From: Lycocorax pyrrhopterus obiensis
Lineage: Eukaryota; Chordata; Aves; Passeriformes; Paradisaeidae
Direction: 5' to 3'
DNA: 64,000 nt
Assembly (NCBI GenBank): GCA_014706295.1
Contig: JACSVZ010000002.1
Coordinates: 56,443,617 to 56,507,616 of the forward strand
In this document: positions 1-10,159 of the stretch, in pieces
Layout: every line of letters begins with the position of its first letter
How positions within the stretch are numbered: position 1 is the first letter of the stretch
Notes under the pieces: model-generated
Databases searched by the model: none
Seen by the model: only the letters and a program-made list of their open reading frames with translations
What the model was told of the DNA's origin: nothing
Program-made: the position numbers and the translations under genes

Positions 1-315
1 TCTAGCCTTGCCTCTAACTTCTGGGCTTTCTCTCGCCTACCACTCCATTTGCTTTCCTCTCACTGCTCTGGCCTTGCCTACCTCTCCCTTGACTTGCCCA
101 GAGTTGCCTACACTTGGTTTGCGTTTCCTTGCCTGCACGGAAGGCAATGGAAAGTGATAGGCAGGGCAAAACAAAACAAGGAAGTTGTAGGCAAGGCGAG
201 GCAAAGCAGACATAGGCAAGGCGAAGCAAAGCAGACATAGGCAAGGGAAGCAAAGCGAGGGTAGGCTAGGAAAATCTAGGCACAGTACTGAAGGGAAGGC
301 AAGGCCAAGTGACTC
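1..315. repeat. CCTTGCC minisatellite with strand switch, copy 1
   Basis: This is the counterpart of 4748-5062. It is pyrimidine-rich to about 140 and purine-rich (AGGCAAGG, GCAAAGCAGACATAGGC) after about 147. The purine half differs from copy 2 by small changes within its repeats. Confidence 0.75.
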
Positions 316-3115
316 AGACTACCTTTTCTTGGGAAGCAAAGAGCAGAGTGCCAGTGTTGGTGGAGCAGATGTTAAGTTACCATGGGGAGGAATAGTCCAG
401 CAAGATATTTCTGTCCTGGCACTTTCTGTGTGGGAGCAATTGTTGCACGTATACAATATGGAAAGTGGTATGCAGCTTTGGCTGCGTAAGTTCCTGAACG
501 AGAATGGCAATGCTTTTTCATGGGAAGGAAAGCACATAGCCCCAGATTTGGTGGTGCTGATAAGAAGCTGCCTCGTGGAGGTCAAGGAGGCCAGCAACTT
601 TCTGTCCTGGCATATTTGATATGGAAACATTGCCTCAATTCATGCAATTATGGCACTGGCATCCATCTTTGGAAGGTGGTCTCCTGAAAGATTCCATTTT
701 GCATGTGGTTTCCATTTCTCAGAGGTGGCCTTCTGAAATTCTGGCAGCCACACCTAATTTGGACAAGGTAAAAACAGCTATGCTGAGTCTTGATGTGCAG
801 CTGATCTAGTGCCCTGGGCAGGTAATGCCCAGTAACAGTGTTCTGGCACCTTTGTATGGGATCAGGCACTGGATGCTTTGTATTTTGGAGGAGGGGATGC
901 TATTTCTTTGGAGATGGGCTTATAGTTCCTCTTTGGCAAAGAAAGCAAGTTTGGATCTGCACATTGGGTGCTCTTAGTGAATTTAAAGGCTTTTCCCAAT
1001 TGCCAGTTCTCTGGGTTAGAGCTGTTGAACTGTCAGTGGGAATGCAAAGGCCAAACTATTGAGCTTTTTGTCCTGCTACCTTTAGTGTGTCAGCAGTCCC
1101 CGGTTCCGTTCAGATCCTGACTCTCTGAGACTGGGCTGGGTGCGTTTCCTTCTTTTGCAGGTCGACAGCGGCATCGTGTGGTTGTTTTTTGTGAGCGCTG
1201 ACAGTGCCCGGGAAAAAGACACGCGCTTTTCTGGTCAGGCCCCATTCGTGTGGGAGCGGTTCGTGGAAGAGCTCTGCTGTAGATCCTGGCTCTTGGAGAC
1301 TTGAAAGAATGTGATCTTGCATCTAGCAGCGATGGAAGAGGAATCTTTTCATTGTTGGCTGTTCATAGGTTGCAAAAGAAGAGACAATTCTAGCACTGCC
1401 TCTTTCTTTTAGAACCTTTTCTGCTTGATCAGATGCTCATGTAACTCACACACACTGAACTGCATAGAGCTCACTGGACACGTACACTTTCTCTCAAGCT
1501 CTATGTCCCATCTTACCCTCTCACTCACGGAGACCCCAAACCCCTTCAAAACATCCAGGACTTGCTCCCAAAGAAGAACTCCAAGAACAAATAGCCAGCG
1601 CTGGCCTTCATAGTCCCTTTGCAGTCTGTAAACAAGACGAAGCACACTAGTGACTTGCACTTCCCTTCTCAACTATATTTCTAGAGATATCATCAACAGA
1701 TTCTCTCAAGGTAGCAGAGTCCATCACTACAGCAAAGAGTTTCCAGCTGCAGTTCAGACTGAGAGATGTACCAGAAGAGAAAGCATTTCCTGATCTTCCC
1801 CCTTCTCTAAGAAACATGATCCGCTGGGCAATCACTTTCACACACCTTCAGTGTGGACAAGTCCAAACAGCGAGACCTTACAGAGAAGGAACTGTGAGGA
1901 CAGAAGAAATTCCTAAAGTAGCCATTTTTCCTAGTAGCATTTAAATGATGCAAAACGTACTAGGACAACGCACCTTCCTTCTAAGATAGATGAACTGTCC
2001 TGTATTACCCGTTCTCACAGCTCCGTTACAGAGGCCCCAATAAATACGCTCTAGAAAAAAAAAACCCGTGGTGGGCAGCACCTTTCCCTTGCCACATGCA
2101 AGCAAAATCAAATTCGCCCGTGCAATCTGTATGTCTCCTCTACATCTACCATCGTGTTCTCTGAATGTGGGAGATTAAATGGAAGCGCAGTTGTTTTCCC
2201 AAAGAGCTGGAATAGGAACAGGTAGCAGCACAAGCAGCTGTGGTAGAACTTCCACCTTCCAAATGCTAAAAAGTGAAATCAGAAGACAGGAGAGCAGCCC
2301 GGCCCTCGGCTCTTGCTTCTGCGGCCGTTCTCCACGAGAGCAGCTGCTGGAGCTTGGCAGCGGGAGCTGCGAGGGTGCAAACAAGGCGGACGTCTGTCGC
2401 TGAAGAAAGGCACAGAGCCGCAGTGTGATGTGCGCCTTTGGAAGGCTGCCTGGAGAAGGGGTGCTCTCGGAACGCCTTCCTTGCTTTGACTCGTGCTCCT
2501 GGGTGAGCTCTAGCTGCAGGCACTGTGCAGCGCTGAACGACTAGGAAAGTGCTTATCTCCACGCTGTGCGGTGAAGCGGGGCGGCTGGGCTGTCCTTTTC
2601 GGAGCGGCGAGAACACTCTCAGGCGACTCGGCTTGTGAACGAGCCCTTGCCGGACTTGTGCAGTTCGGTGCGCTGCACACGCGAGCCCGCTGCTCTGCGG
2701 CTTCGTTCTTCGCCTTGCCTTGTCTGGAGAGACGAGAAGCCCAGCCACGGCCTTCCACTCGGACCCCCCCTCTTTGGCGTGCCTGCTGCCCGCTCGGTTT
2801 TCCCTCAGCTCGAGGCACAAGGAGGCCCTTTCGGATTCGCAGCGTGCACGCTGTGCACGGAGCTCTCGCTCAGCGAGATGTGCCGGGGGAGAAGAGCTGG
2901 CTGGGCGAGTGCTTCGATGTGCAGGACTTTCAAGGCAGCACCACAATGTGGGCCACGAGAAGGGGGGATGAGGAAGGTGCTTTTGTCCTGGCGCCGTTCT
3001 CCTGTGCGAGGCGTCTGCCCAAGATCCCTGCTCCTTGCGAGACGGCGGCGTGCGCCCGGGCTGCACTCGAGCCGAGAAGGAGCGGGCAGACAGCACCGCC
3101 ACCTGACGGGCGCTC
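1..3115. repeat. Macrosatellite unit, copy 1 (left-truncated by window)
   Basis: This block recurs in direct orientation about 4,745 bases downstream (for example 320 matches 5066 and 2179 matches 6922). By eye the two copies are about 99% identical over 3.1 kb, with scattered substitutions and a few one- to four-base indels. In order it holds a purine-rich minisatellite tail (about 147-310), short repeats with the marker TCCTGGCA (411, 601), a unique-looking AT-balanced middle (620-2160) and a CpG-rich core (2310-3300). I see no credible protein gene. The unit presumably continues to the left of the window. Confidence 0.9.
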
Positions 3116-3300
3116 TGCAGCTTGCGGCCGGGAAGCGGACCGGCCCCGGAAGGCGCTGCGGCCGCGAGTTGCCGCAAGTGTCAGGGGCAAGCGCCGGGCG
3201 AGCCGCTCGTCCCGGCACGGTTCTCCGTGCGGGACGCAGCCGAGCAGCTTTCCGTTTCCTTTCAGACCACCCTTCCAGAGAGGCAGAATGTGGTGGTACG
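2310..3300. other. CpG-rich core of macrosatellite, copy 1
   Basis: The segment is GC-rich with frequent CpG dinucleotides, unlike the surrounding DNA, and resembles a CpG island in composition. Open frames of 170-300 codons occur on both strands, as expected where stop codons are rare. They overlap each other and do not survive in copy 2, so I treat the segment as non-coding or at most transcribed RNA. Markers of the short repeat family are present (TTTTGTCCTGGC at 2981, CCCGGCACGG at 3211). Confidence 0.7.
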
Positions 3301-3700
3301 TAGCGCTCGGCAGGAAAGGGGCAGAAAGCTTTCACTGATGTGCCCCCTTGCCTTTTCCTTGCAGCCTTTCCTCTTCAGAGCACCCACTGAAGCTATGCAC
3401 TTTGCTTCTCAGCTGAGTGTATTGTCATATTGCCAGAGTCCTATACGTCCCCCTCCTTCTCGCACCAACTGCTTCTGTTGAAACTTGCCAATGCTACGCC
3501 CTTTCCCTCTCAGCTATTCGAACCATCACATTCTGTGTCCCGCTTGCAGTCTGAATCTAAACTGAAGTTTCTGGCCTTATCTTGCATACACAGATGTGCC
3601 AGGAGGAAAAGTTTGCTCGGACCTTGCCGCTTATGTTCGAAAACGTCCATTCGCTCCACAATCAAATGCCAGCTTTCTTCCCTTTACATCCTACAAACTT

Positions 3701-3729
3701 CACACACGAACACACACACACACACACAC
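3701..3729. repeat. (CA)n microsatellite
   Basis: CACACACGAA is followed by an uninterrupted run of CA dinucleotides to 3729. It has no counterpart in copy 2 because that part of the unit is not repeated in the window. Confidence 0.95.
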
Positions 3730-3794
3730 TGGAGCTATGCACTTTCTTTCTTTCTTTCTCGGCTGCACTCGCCAGTTCTCCACCTTGACTTCTC

Positions 3795-4200
3795 TACCGC
3801 TTTTCTCTTGGCCTTGCCATGCATGGACTTCTCCTCTTATGACACCCACTGTGTTGCCTACCCCTCCCTTACATTGCCTTGCCTTTCCTACCCAACCTTG
3901 CATTTCCTTGTCATTCCAAACCGTTCCTTTCCTTTACCTTCCTGACCCGTCCATGTCCTTCCCTTGCCCTTCCTACCAATCCAGTTCCTTGCAATGACTT
4001 GTTCACCCATCCCCCACCTGACTTCCCTTCCCATTTGTCCAGGTCCAACCTTTCATTTCCTTCTCCTTCTAGGACTCTCATTGCCTTGCCTGCTTCACCC
4101 TTGTCTTGCCTTGCAAAGCCATCATTTGTCTTGCCTTGCCCTTGAATCCCTCCCTTGCCTTGCATTACTTTGCTCACCCCTCCCTCACCTGGAACTCAAG
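3795..4200 (+). repeat. CCTTGCC-type pyrimidine-rich minisatellite
   Basis: Dense, degenerate repeats of CCTTGCCT, CCTTCCCTT and TTGCCTTGCC give a strongly C/T-biased plus strand with no fixed unit length that I can define by eye. Open frames here are low-complexity translations and not genes. Confidence 0.8.
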
Positions 4201-4539
4201 ACCCCTTTTCTCCTGGCCCACACTTTCCCTGCCCTGTCTGCTCCCCTGAGGAATCCCAAGACTCTCATGTAGCACCAGTGTTTCAGAAGCACGTGAGAAA
4301 AAGCCCAGGGGAGGTCCCATGCAGCCAAGCCCATCTTTCTGGCATATCTTTTGTCTGGGACCAGTGCTCGCATGTATTCAATTTTGGACACACAATCCAC
4401 GTTTCACCCTTGGGCTCCGCAACCAGAATGACAGTTCTTTTGCATACAGCTAGACCAAGTGTTTTAGGTGCAGATTAGAGACTGCCCATGTGGGATCAAA
4501 GCCACACAGAGAAGTAGGTCCTGGCCACTTTTGCATCCC

Positions 4540-5062
4540 AGAAATCCTTGAATGTACCTCTCACCTCCCTTGCCTTGGAAACCCAACAGTTTCCTTGCCT
4601 TGCCCTGCTAACCCTCCCTTGCCTTGCATTCCCTTGCATGCCCATGCCCCACCTTTCATCTGTCTACTGCTTTCCTCCAGGGCCTTGCCTTGCCCAGCCT
4701 TTCCTGTTTCTGCCAGGCCCACCCATCACTGGCCTTACCTTCCTATACCTAGCCTTGCCTCTAACTTCTGGGCTTTCTCTCGCCTACCACTCCATTTGCT
4801 TTCCTCTCACTGCTCTGGCCTTGCCTACCTCTCCCTTGACTTGCCCAGAGTTGCCTACACTTGGTTTGCCTTTCCTTGCCTGCACGGAAGGCAATGGAAA
4901 GTGATAGGCAGGGCAAAACCAAACAAGGAAGTTGTAGGCAAGGCGAGGCAAAGCAGACATAGGCAAGGGAAGCAAAGCAGACATAGGCAAGGGAAGCAAA
5001 GCGAGGGTAGGCTAGGAAAATCTAGGCACAGTACTGAAGGGAAGGCAAGGCCAAGTGACTCA
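4540..5062. repeat. CCTTGCC minisatellite with strand switch
   Basis: From 4540 to about 4890 the plus strand is pyrimidine-rich (CCTTGCCT units). From about 4891 to 5062 the complementary motif AGGCAAGG/AGGCAAAG dominates the same strand. The switch sits at the short sequence CCTTGCCTGCACGGAAGGCA, so the two halves can pair as a long imperfect hairpin. The same structure appears in copy 1 (1-315, switch at about 147). Confidence 0.75.
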
Positions 5063-7865
5063 GACTACCTTTTCTTGGGAAGCAAAGAGCAGAGTGCCAG
5101 TGTTGGTGGAGCAGATGTTAAGTTACCATGGGGAGGAATAGTCCAGCAAGATATTTCTGTCCTGGCACTTTCTGTGTGGGAGCAATTGTTGCACGTATAC
5201 AATATGGAAAGTGGTATGCAGCTTTGGCTGCGTAAGTTCCTGAACGAGAATGGCAATGCTTTTTCATGGGAAGGAAAGCACATAGCCCCAGATTTGGTGG
5301 TGCTGATAAGAAGCTGCCTCGTGGAGGTCAAGGAGGCCAGCAACTTTCTGTCCTGGCATATTTGATATGGAAACATTGCCTCAATTCATGCAATTATGGC
5401 ACTGGCATCCATCTTTGGAAGGTGGTCTCCTGAAAGATTCCATTTTGCATGTGGTTTCCATTTCTCAGAGGTGGCCTTCTGAAATTCTGGCAGCCACACC
5501 TAATTTGGACAAGGTAAACAGCTATGCTGAGTCTTGATGTGCAGCTGGTCTAGTGCCCTGGGCAGGTAATGCCCAGTAACAGTGTTCTGGCACCTTTGTA
5601 TGGGATCAGGCACTGGATGCTTTGTATTTTGGAGGAGGGGATGCTATTTCTTTGGAGATGGGCTTATAGTTCCTCTTTGGCAAAGAAAGCAAGTTTGGAT
5701 CTGCACATTGGGTGCTCTTAGTGAATTTAAAGGCTTTTCCCAATTGCCAGTTCTCTGGGTTAGAGCTGTTGAACTGTCAGTGGGAATGCAAAGGCCAAAC
5801 TATTGAGCTTTTTGTCCTGCTACCTTTAGTGTGTCAGCAGTCCCCGGTTCCGTTCAGATCCTGACTCTCTGAGACTGGGCTGGGTGCGTTTCCTTCTTTT
5901 GCAGGTCGACAGCGGCATCGTGTGGTTGTTTTTTGTGAGCGCTGACAGTGCCCGGGAAAAAGACACGCGCTTTTCTGGTCAGGCCCCATTCGTGTGGGAG
6001 CGGTTCGTGGAAGAGCTCTGCTGTAGATCCTGGCTCTTGGAGACTTGAAAGAATGTGATCTTGCATCTAGCAGCGATGGAAGAGGAATCTTTTCATTGTT
6101 GGCTGTTCATAGGTTGCAAAAGAAGAGACAATTCTAGCACTGCCTCTTTCTTTTAGAACCTTTTCTGCTTGATCAGATGCTCATGTAACTCACACACACT
6201 GAACTGCATAGAGCTCACTGGACACGTACACTTTCTCTCAAGCTCTATGTCCCATCTTACCCTCTCACTCACGGAGACCCCAAACCCCTTCAAAACATCC
6301 AGGACTTGCTCCCAAAGAAGAACTCCAAGAACAAATAGCCAGCGCTGGCCTTCATAGTCCCTTTGCAGTCTGTAAACAAGACGAAGCACACTAGTGACTT
6401 GCACTTCCCTTCTCAACTATATTTCTAGAGATATCATCAACAGATTCTCTCAAGGTAGCAGAGTCCATCACTACAGCAAAGAGTTTCCAGCTGCAGTTCA
6501 GACTGAGAGATGTACCAGAAGAGAAAGCATTTCCTGATCTTCCCCCTTCTCTAAGAAACATGATCCGCTGGGCAATCACTTTCACACACCTTCAGTGTGG
6601 ACAAGTCCAAACAGCGAGACCTTACAGAGAAGGAACTGTAAGGACAGAAGAAATTCCTAAAGTAGCCATTTTTCCTAGTAGCATTTAAATGATGCAAAAC
6701 ATACTAGGACAACGCACCTTCCTTCTAAGATAGATGAACTGTCCTGTATTACCCGTTCTCACAGCTCCGTTACAGAGGCCCCAATAAATACGCTCTAGAA
6801 AAAAAACCCCGTGGTGGGCAGCACCTTTCCCTTGCCACATGCAAGCAAAATCAAATTCGCCCGTGCAATCTGTATGTCTCCTCTACATCTACCATCGTGT
6901 TCTCTGAATGTGGGAGATTAAATGGAAGCGCAGTTGTTTTCCCAAAGAGCTGGAATAGGAACAGGTAGCAGCACAAGCAGCTGTGGTAGAACTTCCACCT
7001 TCCAAATGCTAAAAAGTGAAATCAGAAGACAGGAGAGCAGCCCGGCCCTCGGCTCTTGCTTCTGCGGCCGTTCTCCACGAGAGCAGCTGCTGGAGCTTGG
7101 CAGCGGGAGCTGCGAGGGTGCAAACAAGGCGGACGTCTGTCGCTGAAGAAAGGCACAGAGCCGCAGTGTGATGTGCGCCTTTGGAAGGCTGCCTGGAGAA
7201 GGGGTGCTCTCGGAACGCCTTCCTTGCTTTGACTCGTGCTCCTGGGTGAGCTCTAGCTGCAGGCACTGTGCAGCGCTGAACGACTAGGAAAGTGCTTATC
7301 TCCACGCTGTGCGGTGAAGCGGGGCGGCTGGGCTGTCCTTTTCAGAGCGGCGAGAACACTCTCAGGCGACTCGGCTTGTGAACGAGCCCTTGCCGGACTT
7401 GTGCAGTTCGGTACGCTGCACACGCGAGCCCGCTGCTCTGCGGCTTCGTTCTTCGCCTTGCCTTGTCTGGAGAGACGAGAAGCCCAGCCACGGCCTTCCA
7501 CTCGGACCCCCCCCTCTTTGGCGTGCCTGCTGCCCGCTCGGTTTTCCCTCAGCTCGAGGCACAAGGAGGCCCTTTCGGATTCGCAGCGTGCACGCTGTGC
7601 ACGGAGCTCTCGCTCAGCGAGATGTGCCGGGGGAGAAGCACTGGCTGGGCGAGTGCTTCGATGTGCAGGACTTTCAAGGCAGCACCACAATGTGGGCCAC
7701 GAGAAGGGGGGATGAGGAAGGTGCTTTTGTCCTGGCGCCGTTCTCCTGTGCCAGGCGTCTGCCCAAGATCCCTGCTCCTTGCGAGACGGCGGCGTGCGCC
7801 CGGGCTGCACTCGAGCCGAGAAGGAGCGGGCAGACAGCACCGCCACCTGACGGGCGCTTTGCGGC
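4748..7865. repeat. Macrosatellite unit, copy 2
   Basis: This is a direct repeat of 1-3115. Differences seen include one C added to a homopolymer (8 Cs near 7507-7514 against 7 near 2764-2770), a shortened A-run near 5515, and isolated substitutions. The match stops sharply at about 7858-7866, where copy 1 continues with GC-rich sequence and copy 2 continues with a diverged relative of it. Confidence 0.9.
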
Positions 7866-8060
7866 TTGGTAAATGAAAGAGGACTGGCCCCGGAAGGTGT
7901 TGGCACCGACAAATTACTACCAGTGTCCGCGGAAGACTCCGGGCAAACTGGTTGTCTTGGCACAGTTATCTGTGCAAGACGCAGCCGAGAAGGTTTCCTT
8001 TTAGATTCGGAGCACAAGAGAGGCGGAGCGCCGTCATACGTAGCGCTTCGATGGATAGGT
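7050..8060. other. CpG-rich core of macrosatellite, copy 2
   Basis: This matches the core of copy 1 to about 7860 and then changes to a diverged version with lower CpG density. The one-base change in the C-run near 7507 shifts the long frames relative to copy 1. Confidence 0.7.
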
Positions 8061-9263
8061 GCAGGTGCCCAGGCGTGTTTCGGAGATAAGCAGGCGACTG
8101 TTTGCCTCCGGGACAAAGGTCCGGCGTGTTAGAACAGGCGAAGAACGAAGCCGCAGACTACCAGGCTTGCCTGCGCATTGTACAGCCTTTGCATGACGAG
8201 CGTGGCTGCCACTCTCCTGCCTGCTAAATTCGAGTTATGGCATTGGGAAGCAGGATGTTCAACGGCACTTACTGGTGCTGCTGCCTATTTCTCTTCCAGC
8301 TCCATGTGGAAGCAACTGCGCTTCCCTTCAGTGTCCGAGTTTCGTAGAACACGACTGCACGATGCAGCGGAGAAGTGAAGTACCTAGAGAGTGCACGGAT
8401 GAGTTTGATATTGCTTACGTGCGGAAGGCGAAGGTGCAGCCCAGCACTGGCTTCCACCTCTACAGCCCTTCTCCATGAGGGCGGCTGCTGCAGCTCGGCA
8501 ACGGAGCGGTGAGAGTGACAAAAAAGGCTGACGTCTGTCTCAGAAGAAAGGCAGAGAGCCGCCTTGTGATGTGCACTTTAAGAAGGCTGCTCGGCGAAGG
8601 AACGCCTTCTGCTTTTGATGTCGTGCTTCTGGGTGAACTCTAGCTGCATGGTCCCTGCAATGCGGAGGGATGAAGAAAGTGCTTATCTGCACGCTGTGGG
8701 ATGAAGTCCGACGGCTGCGTGTTACTTTTTGCAGCAGCAAGAGTATTTTTCGGCTGACTGCGATTGTGAACGAGCTTTTTCTAGACTTCTGCAATTCGGT
8801 GCTCTGCACACACAAGCCTGGTGCTCTGCGGCTTCGTTCTTCGCTTTGCTTTGTTTGGAGGGAACAGACGCCCAGCGACAGCATTCAGCTTTGCTGCTTC
8901 TCAGCGTGCACACCGCACGCAGAGCCACCGTGTGCTGTGCACGGTTTTTCCTCAGCTCGCGGTCCAAGGATAGCCTTTCGGTTTCGCAGAGTCCACGCTC
9001 TCCGTGCAGCTCTCGCCCAGCGAACTTCGCCCGGGGGGAAGCACTTGGTGGATGAGTCTTTCAATGTGCAAGACGTTTAACTCAGCACCGCAGTCTGGGC
9101 CACGAGCAGGGGTGATGGAGAAGGTGCTTTTGTCCTGGCAGCTTCTTCTGTGCGAGACGTCCATCGGGATCTTTGGTCCTTGCGAGAGTGCAGTGTGCGC
9201 CGGTGTACACTCGAGCCGAGAAGGACCGGGCAGACCTCACCGACACCTGACGGCACTTTGCAG

Positions 9264-9301
9264 CTTCGTAAAGGAAAGAGGACTTCGTAAAGGAAAGAGG
9301 A
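9264..9301. repeat. Exact 19-bp tandem duplication
   Basis: The 19-base unit CTTCGTAAAGGAAAGAGGA occurs twice head to tail (9264-9282 and 9283-9301) within the diverged third repeat version. Confidence 0.9.
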
Positions 9302-10107
9302 CTGGCCCCGGAAGGTGGTGCAAAGACAAGTTGACAGGAGTGTCCAGGGTAGACTCCGGGCAAACTGGTTGTCCTGGCACGGTTCTCTGTGTAGACATAT
9401 CAGGAAACTTCGGTGTAGATTGTGCCAGAAAGTGTGACAGAGAATTTTTTGGTACGAAGATCTGAGAAGGAAGGCGCGGCACATCGGCATGTTTCGACGG
9501 AAGCAGTTTGTTTTTCGTGACGCAGTTTTTTGTGCGACCCGATGGCCATATCGGACTCTGAGAATACGGCAAGGCATTTGTCTTAGAATCCAAGTTAATA
9601 GATTCAGTGCTTGCTCCGAAGATGAAAAGCTGCGAGGAAAACGCAAGGGGGCAGGTTAGCGAAAGTTTTCTGCCCTGGCGCATTTAGCTTTTCCAAGTGG
9701 AAAGGCTGTGCGGTTTCGCTGTGGAGTCTGCGACATTGAGACGACACGTGGTGCAGAAGGAAAGGGAGAATCACCTGCACGCCTGGCAGAGTCCGTAGGA
9801 TTTGTTGCGTGGAAGCAGCTGCTGGATGTTTTAAGCTTCTGGGGGTCTGCGAGAGTGAGGGACTGCACTGGTACCTAGAGCTTGAGGGAAGGCGCATGTT
9901 TCCAGGCTGTGTGAAGCAGTTCAGCAGGTGCCAGGTAGGGCCTGAGCGAGGAAGGTCATTCTCAGCTGACACCGCCGCCAGTCCTAGAAGAGACTGGTGC
10001 TATGCGGTTGCCTTCGCAACTCTGCCTACTATGGCCTCTGGGCACTCTGGCAGCCTGAATCTAAACCAAAGGGTCTCCAGCCACGGCTCACGTAGAGAAA
10101 TGTGCCA

Positions 10108-10145
10108 GGAGAGAGAGAGAGAGAGAGAGAAGGAGAGAGGGAGAG
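10108..10145. repeat. (GA)n microsatellite
   Basis: A run of GA dinucleotides (10108-10130) grades into AGGAGAGAGGGAGAG. It lies just after a copy of the short-repeat marker TGTGCCAGGA. Confidence 0.9.
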
Positions 10146-10159
10146 TTCGCATTCATTGA

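Larger units (their letters stand above)
3116..4747. repeat. Remainder of macrosatellite unit between the two near-identical blocks
   Basis: This stretch completes the 4.745 kb period. It begins with the end of the CpG-rich core (3116-3300), then a region related to 7866-8130 at much lower identity. A (CA)n tract follows, then the CCTTGCC-rich minisatellite (3795-4200), a unique-looking stretch (4250-4540), and the minisatellite again. If the array continues leftward, this sequence should also lie immediately before base 1. That is inference from the period. Confidence 0.7.

Noticed and set aside
319..630. Identical 103-codon minus-strand ORFs at 319-630 and 5065-5376
   Set aside because: They are identical only because the whole 3.1 kb block is duplicated. 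An overlapping plus-strand frame is equally preserved, and both lie in the short repeat family.
2310..3300. CpG island as the promoter of a host gene
   Set aside because: It is part of a repeated unit and no adjacent exons of a recognisable gene follow on either strand. It is kept only as a composition feature.
4490..5365. 291-codon plus-strand ORF
   Set aside because: It runs through the low-complexity CCTTGCC minisatellite into the short-repeat block. Its second half is repeated at 329-619 in copy 1 without the first half, and no domain is visible.
7253..8116. 287-codon minus-strand ORF in the second CpG-rich core
   Set aside because: It crosses the point where copy 2 switches to the diverged version. 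The corresponding copy 1 frame is different because of the C-run length, so there is no sign of coding constraint.
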